Assembly: GCF_047731265.1 (NCBI RefSeq)
Contig: NZ_CP159835.1
Location: 1,674,001 to 1,738,000, forward strand
Reading direction: 5' to 3'
Length of the DNA: 64,000 nucleotides
Source of the DNA: Patiriisocius sp047731265
GTDB lineage: Bacteria; Bacteroidota; Bacteroidia; Flavobacteriales; Flavobacteriaceae
The number at the start of each line of letters is the position of its first letter. Position 1 is the first letter of the stretch. This document shows, in pieces, positions 17,910-25,311 of the stretch. Made by a program: the position numbers and the translations under genes. The notes below the pieces were generated by a model that worked only from the letters and a program-made list of their open reading frames with translations, did not search any database and had not been told where the DNA came from.

Positions 17910-18464
17910 ATGAATATTATTCAAGAATTAACAGAAAAATATAACGGAAAATATTCAGAGGATTTGACTAAAAGTGTAAATAGTCCGATAGGAAAATATG
18001 TTTATCAACCGAAAAACGGAATTATAGAAGTTGACGGAACTAAAATCAGTATAAACATAAATGAAGTTAGTGGAGCAATGCCCGTAACCGAACCTTTTCG
18101 AATTACTTTACACTTAGATAAAACTTATGAAACTGAACTGAGTGTATACCCAAAAGATTTATGGAATGTATTCTTGGATTTTATTCTACCAAAACGAAGA
18201 GCATTTATTCCTAAACCGATTTTAAAACAATTTTGGTTTGGCGGAAAAAAAGATTTATTGAAACAACTCGCTTCTGACAAAATTTTTACTGAAAGCATAA
18301 TAAACGAAAGAATTTATATCGAAAGTATAAACAAACCAACAAACCGAATTGTTTTAACGCCTGAATATGGAATTAAAGACATTGAGCAATTTGAAAAGTT
18401 TGTTATTGTTCTTAAACGGATTGAAAAAGAAATAAAAACTGCACACAACACCGTGTATAATTAA
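17910..18464 (+). CDS. Cassette 9: unknown soluble protein
   Basis: 184 residues, no signal or membrane segment. It opens MNIIQELTEKYNGKYSEDLTKSV and has a conserved-looking VYQPKNGIIEVDGTKISI strand pair. I do not recognise a family. The last eight residues (TAHNTVYN) and the TAA are read from the recombination site. Confidence 0.65.
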   Translation: MNIIQELTEKYNGKYSEDLTKSVNSPIGKYVYQPKNGIIEVDGTKISININEVSGAMPVTEPFRITLHLDKTYETELSVYPKDLWNVFLDFILPKRRAFIPKPILKQFWFGGKKDLLKQLASDKIFTESIINERIYIESINKPTNRIVLTPEYGIKDIEQFEKFVIVLKRIEKEIKTAHNTVYN

Positions 18465-18577
18465 TTGCTATGGCAAGTGCTCATCTGGAAAATTCCTTCG
18501 GAATTTTCTCTCGTTCGTATTTGTTTACTAAATTAGTTGCTTAACCACGCAACTAACCATACACAACAACGTTGGCA
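18441..18577 (+). repeat. attC 9 (class B)
   Basis: R'' GCACACAAC complements GTTGTGTGC. Nested hairpin GAAAATTCCTTCGGAATTTTC. R' GTTGGCA at 18571. Confidence 0.9.
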
Positions 18578-18597
18578 ACAATTAAAACACAACTAAA

Positions 18598-19065
18598 TTG
18601 AAAGAATATTATAACGTACTTGACTCTGGTTATGGAGTTCTTGGATTTGCAGCTTCAGGATTAGGAATGATTGCTATCGGAATCATTGTACTAATATTGA
18701 TGAGAAAATTTAACGCAAAACGTTCTCAGCAAATATTTATGTATTTCTGGATTGGGTTTGGAGTCTTATGGACAACTTTCGCTTTCATTGGTACAGGGTC
18801 TGAATATTCTTCATCTATAAGTGCAATGAAAAATGGGACTTATAAAGAAGTTGAAGGAATCGTTGAAAATTTTGACCCAATGCCTCACTCAGGTCATAAA
18901 AATGAATCATTTACGGTGAAAGGTGTAAAATTCGAGTATTCGGACTTTGGACCTTCATCTGGATTTAACAATACTAAATCACACGGTGGACCAATAGATG
19001 AAGGGAAATATGTTAAAATAAAATATTACAACGGATTGATTCTACAGTTGTCGGTAAAGGAATAA
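18598..19065 (+). CDS. Cassette 10: DUF3592-like membrane protein
   Basis: 155 residues. Two membrane segments (GVLGFAASGLGMIAIGIIVLIL and IFMYFWIGFGVLWTTFAFIGT) are followed by a soluble domain, YKEVEGIVENFDPMP ... FTVKGVKFEYSDF ... GKYVKIKYYNGLILQLSV, in the style of DUF3592. Function unknown. Start TTG 18598, 26 bp after the cassette boundary. Confidence 0.65.
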   Translation: MKEYYNVLDSGYGVLGFAASGLGMIAIGIIVLILMRKFNAKRSQQIFMYFWIGFGVLWTTFAFIGTGSEYSSSISAMKNGTYKEVEGIVENFDPMPHSGHKNESFTVKGVKFEYSDFGPSSGFNNTKSHGGPIDEGKYVKIKYYNGLILQLSVKE

Positions 19066-19068
19066 ACT

Positions 19069-19265
19069 GTTGCCAACAACGTGTATAAAACATAGCTAAT
19101 AAGTCCTAAACCGAAAGGTTTGTGCTTACTTGCAAAGACCGCCAAATTTTTAAATTTGGCTTTTAGAATAGAAAAATTAAAAACAAAATATAAAAATTCG
19201 GCTCTGTGTTAATCCGAAAAGTAGTACCTTTTTACACGCTACGTTTCATACACAATCCGTTGTGC
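19069..19265 (+). repeat. attC 10 (class C)
   Basis: R'' GTTGCCAAC complements GTTGGCAAC. Arms GTGTATAAAACATAGC and GCTACGTTTCATACAC. R' GTTGTGC at 19259. Confidence 0.9.
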
Positions 19266-19290
19266 CCAATTTAAAAAAATGAAAAACTAA

Positions 19291-19695
19291 ATGCTACCAT
19301 TCGAATTTATAATTGAGGGACCGCCAGTTTCTCTAAAAACAAAAAACAGAGCCCGATTGAGGCAATGGAAAGCGGATGTAGCATCAGCAGCCACTTTGAA
19401 ATTACCAGCGAATTCTGCTCCAACACAAATTGAAGTTGAAATTAAAATAACATATTTCTATGAAGGTAGTACTCCTGACGTTGATAATATTATTAAACCT
19501 ATTCAGGATGCGTTAGTTGGACTTGTTTATGTTGATGACGACCAAGTAACAGAAACTGGAAGTCGTAAGAAAGAAATAAATGGAGCTTATAAAATTAGAG
19601 GTGCTTCATCTGTAATTGTAGAAGGTTTTGTTAGAGGTAACGAATTTCTTCATATTAAAGTAATTGAACATCAACCAAATCAAGATTTAGACTAA
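19291..19695 (+). CDS. Cassette 11, gene 1: RusA-family Holliday junction nuclease
   Basis: 134 residues of the RusA family, which resolves Holliday junctions and is mostly phage-borne. The core PDVDNIIKPIQDALVGLVYVDDDQV holds the conserved Asp pair, preceded by the IEGPPVSLKTKNR start. Its stop overlaps the next start (TAATG), so the two genes are translationally coupled. Finding RusA coupled to a nuclease-HEPN protein suggests a DNA-targeting defence or recombination module. Confidence 0.85.
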   Translation: MLPFEFIIEGPPVSLKTKNRARLRQWKADVASAATLKLPANSAPTQIEVEIKITYFYEGSTPDVDNIIKPIQDALVGLVYVDDDQVTETGSRKKEINGAYKIRGASSVIVEGFVRGNEFLHIKVIEHQPNQDLD

Positions 19696-20381
19696 TGGAA
19701 AATTCAAAATATAAAAATTTAGAGTCTAGAAGAACCTCAGAGGTTGTTAAAGATTACATTAAAAAAGGATATGAAGTAATTCTTTATCCTCAAGAAGAAC
19801 AATTACCGGATTTCTTAAAAAACTATCAATTAGATATACTTGCAAAAAAGGGAGATGAAAATATAGTGATTGAAATAAAATCAAGAGAAACAATTAATAG
19901 TTCTAAATATTTGATAGAATTAGCAAATAAGATTGAGAACAGAGATGATTGGAGATTTGAATTGATTTTAACAAACCCTAGGAAACACAATATTGAGTAC
20001 CAAATCCCATCAATTTTAATTATCGAAAATAAATTAGACAATATCTATCAATTAAAATCGGCTAATCAAATTGATGCTGCATTTTTAATAAGTTGGGCAA
20101 CTTTTGAAGCTGCAACTAGAAAAATATTAAAAGCAGAACAACCTAACTCAGAAATTGAATTAGCACCAAATGGATTAATTAAACAATTATTCTCATTCGG
20201 AATAATTGGAAAAATGAACTACAATCAGCTTTTAAAAATATCTAAGAAACGAAACGAAATTGTACACGGATTTTTTAATGAAAGTAATTCTGAAGTTGAA
20301 GACTATATACAAAGACTAACAACCTTAATTCAGGATTTCATATCTGAGTTGAAAGAAAAAACTGGGCACAACAATGTATAA
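19695..20381 (+). CDS. Cassette 11, gene 2: PD-(D/E)XK nuclease with HEPN-like C-terminus
   Basis: 228 residues. The N-terminal half shows a restriction-endonuclease core (LDILAKKGDENIVIEIKSRE: Asp, then E-x-K). The C-terminal half is helical with RNEIVHGF, an R-x4-H motif as in HEPN RNases, preceded by WATFEAATRKIL. It could cut DNA or RNA, or act as a toxin. The final residues (GHNNV) come from the recombination site. Not a family I can name. Confidence 0.65.
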   Translation: MENSKYKNLESRRTSEVVKDYIKKGYEVILYPQEEQLPDFLKNYQLDILAKKGDENIVIEIKSRETINSSKYLIELANKIENRDDWRFELILTNPRKHNIEYQIPSILIIENKLDNIYQLKSANQIDAAFLISWATFEAATRKILKAEQPNSEIELAPNGLIKQLFSFGIIGKMNYNQLLKISKKRNEIVHGFFNESNSEVEDYIQRLTTLIQDFISELKEKTGHNNV

Positions 20382-20562
20382 AAAACATAGGGCATTTGTA
20401 TTAAACCGAAAGGTCTGTGTGTATTAATTAAGTCCGCTAAATATAAAATATGGCGTTTATAAAAAGAAAAAATAAAAGCAAAATATTTATATTTAGCTAA
20501 GTAATAAACTGAAACGATAGTGCTTATTTATTGCCCTACGTTTCTTATACTAACCGTTACCC
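20364..20562 (+). repeat. attC 11 (class D)
   Basis: R'' GGGCACAAC complements GTTGTGCCC. Arms GTATAAAAAACATAGGGC and GCCCTACGTTTCTTATAC. R' GTTACCC at 20556. Confidence 0.9.
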
Positions 20563-21017
20563 ACAATTGCTCAAAAAAAATATTTTCGAGCAATTGATAC
20601 TCCAATCTAACTTATAAAAAGGGAAGCAAGTTTGCGCAAACGGACTTTACTCAAACTCGCCTGTTGCGCCGATAGCCTTCTTAGCAAGTTTACGCAAACG
20701 GACTTTACTCAAAACGTGTTTCAGGACGTTCCAATCTACGCAATCGTAGCGGAATCAAAATCTAATCTTTTTCTAATCGTTATGTAATCTACGCAAAGAG
20801 TCTGTGCTTACTCTTATGTATCGCAAAAGTGGGTAACAGTGCGTATAAAACATAGCAATTCCTAGCAGTCCAAAAGGTTTTTTTGTATTTGTGAAGTCGC
20901 CAAATCTTTTGATTTGGCTTTTTGAAAATCAAAGGAAAAACAAAATGCAAAAGATTTGGCTTGTGCTAAACCGAAAAGTTCTTGTATTTTTAGATGCTAC
21001 GTTTCATACGCTGGACG
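20557..21017 (+). ncRNA. Cassette 12: 461-bp ORF-less cassette, copy 4 (distant)
   Basis: Same 461-bp unit as cassettes 3-5 but 7 kb away, with its own substitutions (second repeat CGGACTTTACTC; CGTTATGTAATC). No ORF. The identical length at a separate position argues for movement as a unit rather than plain tandem slippage. Confidence 0.6.
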
Positions 21018-21023
21018 TTGTAA
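20830..21023 (+). repeat. attC 12 (class C)
   Basis: R'' TGGGTAAC (20830-20837), R' GTTGTAA at 21017. Same fold as attC 3-5. Confidence 0.88.
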
Positions 21024-21041
21024 GTAATTTGAAAAAAAAAA

Positions 21042-21593
21042 ATGATTAATCGGATTGTACTGTTTTCTTTAATGTTAACGATGAACTTGTGTAATTCGCA
21101 GGAAGAATTTATTTATGGTAAAATTCAAGACAATTTCAAGCAATTAGTATCAAATGCAACTGTCGAAAACCAACGGACAAAAATTAGTGTAACTTCAAGT
21201 TGTAGTGGAGAATTCAAAATTGAGGGAATTAAAAATGATACTTTACTGATTCATAAAGACAACTATAAACAAATTATTTTTCTTGTAAAAAAACCGCGCC
21301 GAGCAAGAGCAGAACTTAGTTTTGACTACTCAGCAATTAAAAATAAAATAGACAATTACGAAGCTGAACAATTAACGATATATCAAGAAGAATACAACAG
21401 AAAACCATTGCCAAATAATTCCCAACCAGTTTTTATTTTTGACGGAGAAATAGTCTTTGAAAAGAATGAAGAATATAAAGAAAGTGATATTGAAAATGTT
21501 GAATTAATTAAAGGAATCGAAGGATTTGAATTATTCGGAAAAAGAGGTGCTAATGGAGTAATCTTTGTAAAGACCAAATGTAAAACCGAATAA
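21042..21593 (+). CDS. Cassette 13: secreted carboxypeptidase-like / plug-like protein
   Basis: 183 residues with signal peptide (MINRIVLFSLMLTMNLCNSQ). The first part, YGKIQDNFKQLVSNATVENQ ... GEFKIEGIKNDTLLI, looks like a CarboxypepD regulatory-like domain. The end, DIENVELIKGIEGFELFGKRGANGVIFVKT, matches the plug motif at the start of TonB-dependent receptors. A stand-alone fusion of these two pieces, without a barrel. Role unknown. Confidence 0.7.
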   Translation: MINRIVLFSLMLTMNLCNSQEEFIYGKIQDNFKQLVSNATVENQRTKISVTSSCSGEFKIEGIKNDTLLIHKDNYKQIIFLVKKPRRARAELSFDYSAIKNKIDNYEAEQLTIYQEEYNRKPLPNNSQPVFIFDGEIVFEKNEEYKESDIENVELIKGIEGFELFGKRGANGVIFVKTKCKTE

Positions 21594-21609
21594 ATTGCGG
21601 GAAAAAACT

Positions 21610-21809
21610 ACTTACAACAGTGTATATAAAAAATAGCGCAAGTTGTTCCTAACACAAAGGCTTGGGCATTTTTGGAAAGTCGCCAAATTTTTAAATTTGA
21701 CAAATTCCCAAAAATAAAATAATTAATAAAATTTAAAAATTAGGCTTGTGTATTATCCGAAATTTATCGCTTTTTTTCAGCGCTACATTTCATATACGAG
21801 ACGTTGTAT
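21610..21809 (+). repeat. attC 13 (class C)
   Basis: R'' ACTTACAAC complements GTTGTAAGT. Arms GTATATAAAAAATAGCGC and GCGCTACATTTCATATAC. R' GTTGTAT at 21803. Confidence 0.88.
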
Positions 21810-21826
21810 GCCATTTAAGAGCAACC

Positions 21827-22246
21827 TTATCGGAAATTAAGCAACATAGAATTATAATTATCTTGAACTGTTTGAATAATTAAAGTCTTATCCGAATTCA
21901 AGCCTTCAATATCATCTATTTCATTAAATTCTCGCATATTGAAATTTCCCCACAAACTGAATTCAATAATTATTGGCGTTAAACGAATACCTTTTTCCGT
22001 TAACAAATAAATATTTTCTTTTTTGTTATCTGGCACTTTCGTTTTGAAGATCAGTTTATACGATTCTAACAATTTTAATCGTGCAGATAAAATGCTTGGT
22101 GCAATCTTTTCATCAGAATTAGAAATTTCCTTGAAAGTTTTTTTGTGCTTAACAAGCATATCTCTAATGATTAACAAAGACCATTTATCACCCACAACAT
22201 CTAATGTAGATGAGATTGGACAGCCAGAGCGAAATTCCTTTTTCAT
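21827..22246 (-). CDS. Cassette 14: HxlR-family regulator
   Basis: 139-residue winged-helix regulator of the HxlR family: CPISSTLDVVGDKWSLLIIRDML with the conserved N-terminal Cys, then FKEISNSDEKIAPSILSARLKLLE and YLLTEKGIRLTPII. It faces against the array and shares its upstream region with the membrane gene at 22335. Two palindromic sites lie between them, so it probably represses both itself and that operon. Confidence 0.9.
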   Translation of the reverse strand: MKKEFRSGCPISSTLDVVGDKWSLLIIRDMLVKHKKTFKEISNSDEKIAPSILSARLKLLESYKLIFKTKVPDNKKENIYLLTEKGIRLTPIIIEFSLWGNFNMREFNEIDDIEGLNSDKTLIIQTVQDNYNSMLLNFR

Positions 22247-22260
22247 TTTTTATAAATTAT

Positions 22261-22309
22261 TACTATTAATTCGATAGTAATTATTATTTTTGCTATCAAT
22301 TCGATAGCA
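22261..22309. promoter_or_regulatory. Paired 19-bp operators and promoter for HxlR cassette
   Basis: TACTATTAATTCGATAGTA (22261-22279) and TGCTATCAATTCGATAGCA (22291-22309) are related palindromes 30 bp apart. Between and touching them is TATTTTTG (22285-22292), a TAnnTTTG box pointing at the downstream operon. Confidence 0.65.
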
Positions 22310-22334
22310 AAAATACAAAAATTAAATAGAAATT

Positions 22335-23036
22335 ATGTTAGCAGGACATTTTACAACGGCATTAATAGCAAAGCAAAAATTCCCAAAAGGAACGTTACTT
22401 TATTTTTTAATTATATCTCAATTACAAGATTTTTTGTGGTTTACCTTTCACTATTTAGGACTTGAACCAACCAATCCGAGTGATGCTTTTGATGCCACTT
22501 TAAGTAATATGGCAGTAGATATGTTATACAGCCACGATTTGTTACCGCAATTATTTTGGTTAGCAATTGTTTTCTTACTTGGGAAACTGCTATTCAAAAA
22601 CACCAAAATAGGCTTAGTAAGTGTGGCTTTAGTATCAATCCATTTTGTTTTAGATTTCTTTTCAGGTCATATGCACCATATTTTTGGGGCAGATACAATG
22701 GACGCTGGTCTTGGGTTGTATGCATCTAATCCTTATTTAGCCATTTTAATAGAAGCCTTATTTAGTATTGGTGCTATGTGGTATTTCTTTAGAGAAGAAG
22801 GAAAAAAAGGAATTATTAGAACAACAAAAAATAGAATTGCAATTATTTCTGTTTTCGCTTATGGAATTATTTTTATGCTACTCATTGCCACAAAATCTTT
22901 TAGAGAGTTATTTGGTATTCCAGAATTTGATTTAGGGTTTAATACCAATATGCCTACGCTCATTTTCACATACGGAGCAATGCTTTATTGCTTGAATTAT
23001 TTTATGCCAAAGTTTACGCTTAATAAAAAACAATAA
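22335..23036 (+). CDS. Cassette 14: multi-pass membrane protein
   Basis: 233 residues with about six membrane helices. Motifs: MLAGHFTTALIAKQKFP, QDFLWFTFHYLGLEP and HFVLDFFSGHMHHIFG with several histidines and aspartates in membrane-near positions, reminiscent of membrane hydrolases or metal-binding proteins of the YdjM/LexA-binding class. Family not assigned. Four bases before the next gene, so they form an operon. Confidence 0.65.
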   Translation: MLAGHFTTALIAKQKFPKGTLLYFLIISQLQDFLWFTFHYLGLEPTNPSDAFDATLSNMAVDMLYSHDLLPQLFWLAIVFLLGKLLFKNTKIGLVSVALVSIHFVLDFFSGHMHHIFGADTMDAGLGLYASNPYLAILIEALFSIGAMWYFFREEGKKGIIRTTKNRIAIISVFAYGIIFMLLIATKSFRELFGIPEFDLGFNTNMPTLIFTYGAMLYCLNYFMPKFTLNKKQ

Positions 23037-23040
23037 GGTA

Positions 23041-23838
23041 ATGATTGAAGGAATATTAAATTTTATTAAGGAATTAAAAATTCGAAATGAATACTTGTTT
23101 TATTTTGGTTTGTTCTGCTTGTCTCTTTCAATAATATTTATCGTTTTAACCAAACTTACAACTACCCAAATTCACGGAGTAAATGCTTGGTTTAAGCCCT
23201 TTAAATTTGCTGTTTCAATAGGTTTATTTGCTTGGACAATGGCTTGGTATTGTCATTATTTATCGAATTTCAATCCAACACCTTTCAATTGGACAGTAAT
23301 CATTTTATTTGGTTTTGAACTTGCTTATATTAGTTTTCAAGCCTCTAAAGGACAATTATCACACTTCAACTTTGACACACCACTCTATGCTATATTGTAT
23401 TCGTTAATGGGTTTAGCAGCTGTAATGGTTACACTCTATACTGCTTATATTGGCTTTCTCTTTTTCACACAGTCCTTTCCAGATTTACCAAGTCATTATA
23501 TTTGGGCTATTCGTTTGGGTATATTGATTTTTGTTGTTTTTTCATTTGAAGGAGCTTTAATGAGTTCTCAGATGAGCCATAGCGTTGGTGCAATAAATGA
23601 TAACTCGAATTGGTGGATTATAGGTTGGAGCAAAACTGTAGGCGATTTAAGAGTTTCGCACTTTATAGGAATGCACGCTTTACAGTTACTTCCATTGCTT
23701 TCTTTTTATATATTTAAAGATACAAAAGCGACTATCATTATTTCATTGCTTTACGCAGTTCTTGCTACCACAACTTTAGTTCAAGCTTTAAATGGGAAAC
23801 CTATTTTTACGCAAAACGAACAAAAGGAATCGGAATAA
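23041..23838 (+). CDS. Cassette 14: second multi-pass membrane protein
   Basis: 265 residues with about seven membrane helices. The segments HGVNAWFKPFKFAVSIGLFAWTMAWY, GALMSSQMSHSVGA and VSHFIGMHALQLLPLLSFY are conserved in an uncharacterised Bacteroidota membrane family, with a His at HFIGMHALQ. No enzyme motif identified. Controlled together with the previous gene by the HxlR regulator. Confidence 0.65.
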   Translation: MIEGILNFIKELKIRNEYLFYFGLFCLSLSIIFIVLTKLTTTQIHGVNAWFKPFKFAVSIGLFAWTMAWYCHYLSNFNPTPFNWTVIILFGFELAYISFQASKGQLSHFNFDTPLYAILYSLMGLAAVMVTLYTAYIGFLFFTQSFPDLPSHYIWAIRLGILIFVVFSFEGALMSSQMSHSVGAINDNSNWWIIGWSKTVGDLRVSHFIGMHALQLLPLLSFYIFKDTKATIIISLLYAVLATTTLVQALNGKPIFTQNEQKESE

Positions 23839-23842
23839 AAAC

Positions 23843-23976
23843 GGCATACAACAATGTATAAAAGCAATAGCAGTTTAGGTTTTAATCCAAATCGATTTTG
23901 CGTTTAATTAAGTATATTACCGTCAGAAAAGTAGGTGCATTTTAAACCGCTACTGCTCTTATACTAAACGTTAGGT
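23843..23976 (+). repeat. attC 14
   Basis: R'' GGCATACAAC complements GTTGTATGCC. Arms GTATAAAAGCAATAGCAG and CTACTGCTCTTATAC. R' GTTAGGT at 23970. Intermediate length (134 bp). Confidence 0.88.
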
Positions 23977-23997
23977 GGCATACAAAAAAATAAATGA

Positions 23998-25311
23998 ATG
24001 ATTAGAGATTGGACTGACTTTAAGTCACTTCACGGAAATATCGCAGGAGCAAGAGAAGCTTTCGAAGATGCTTGTGAAACACTTTATAAAAAGAAGTATA
24101 AAGATCAGCACGTTAGCCAAGTTAAAGTAAAACAAGGTGATGGTGGAATTGATATTTTCATTGGTGAACTGGGAGTTGAGCCAATTACAGTAATACAATG
24201 TAAATTCTTTTTGGAGAGCTTTGGAGCAACCCAACATTCCCAAATAAGAGAATCGTTTAATACCGCTATCACATCTGAAAAATATGAATTAAAAGAATGG
24301 ATTCTATGTATTCCTAGAGTAATCGATATTGATGAAAATACTTGGTGGTTTAAATGGAAACACAAAAAACTAAAAGAACATACCAAAAACAAAAGTTTTA
24401 TAAAGCTGACAAATGGCAATGAATTGATTGATTTATTGAAAGAGTTAGGTTTATACAACCAAGTATTTAAAATTGATGATTCAATAAAAATTGATGAAAT
24501 ACATAAACAATTAGTTCCCGTACCAATTGATCTACCAAAAGACATAAAGCCTAGTACCGTTCTATTTAATAATTATTCTCAAAAAAACGAACCTTTTTAC
24601 TTAAACCGTGATAGCGATTCTGAATTTAACAACTCATTAGAAATAAGTAATATCTGGTTGTTTGGTAAATCTGGAGTTGGTAAAACTGCTCTCATTAATA
24701 GAAATTTAATTCAAAACAAAACCGAGTATTGTTTTTGTGACTTAAGCCCTATTACCATTACAAAAGTAGAAGATGTATTAAACGAAATACTGCTCACTAT
24801 TGAAGATAAATTTGATTTGGAGAGAGATAATAGTGACACAAATATTTTGAAACAAATTTCTCAAATTCTATGCAAAGCAAGCTCGAGTAAGACCATAATT
24901 GTAATTGATGAACTTTCAGTTTCTGATAACTCAACTCTAAAAAATATTGCAGACAGCTTCATTCAGTTGGTAACTTATTATAGCAATCAAACAGAAAACA
25001 ATGAATTGAAATTTGTAGTTTCAACAATATCAGATCCTAAAGACATAATTCAAAATAAGTCGAAAGCAAGTGGATATTTTCAATATATCTGTTGTGATTC
25101 TTGGGATAATTACTCTTCTCACCTTTTTGATATATTGGCTAAGGCTCTCAACCTTGAATTAGAAGATTCTAAATCAACAATTATTGAAGAATCTAAAAAT
25201 TCACCTAGGACTTTAAAAAATATTTTTCAGAAAATAGTGATTTTCAATGACTCCAGTGAAAAATCTATTAGGAAAGCTATAAAATTAACTCAAGCAGAAA
25301 TTGTTGGATAA
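23998..25311 (+). CDS. Cassette 15, gene 1: nuclease-STAND-type NTPase (putative defence)
   Basis: 437 residues. An N-terminal restriction-endonuclease fold (GDGGIDIFIG near residue 46 and VIQCKFF near residue 63 form a D ... QxK site, as in Cap4/Mrr-like nucleases) is followed by a P-loop NTPase with Walker A GKSGVGKTA and Walker B KTIIVIDEL. This layout resembles antiviral STAND proteins, but the C-terminal sensor repeats are absent and may sit in the partner gene. TAATG overlap with the next gene. Confidence 0.75.
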   Translation: MIRDWTDFKSLHGNIAGAREAFEDACETLYKKKYKDQHVSQVKVKQGDGGIDIFIGELGVEPITVIQCKFFLESFGATQHSQIRESFNTAITSEKYELKEWILCIPRVIDIDENTWWFKWKHKKLKEHTKNKSFIKLTNGNELIDLLKELGLYNQVFKIDDSIKIDEIHKQLVPVPIDLPKDIKPSTVLFNNYSQKNEPFYLNRDSDSEFNNSLEISNIWLFGKSGVGKTALINRNLIQNKTEYCFCDLSPITITKVEDVLNEILLTIEDKFDLERDNSDTNILKQISQILCKASSSKTIIVIDELSVSDNSTLKNIADSFIQLVTYYSNQTENNELKFVVSTISDPKDIIQNKSKASGYFQYICCDSWDNYSSHLFDILAKALNLELEDSKSTIIEESKNSPRTLKNIFQKIVIFNDSSEKSIRKAIKLTQAEIVG

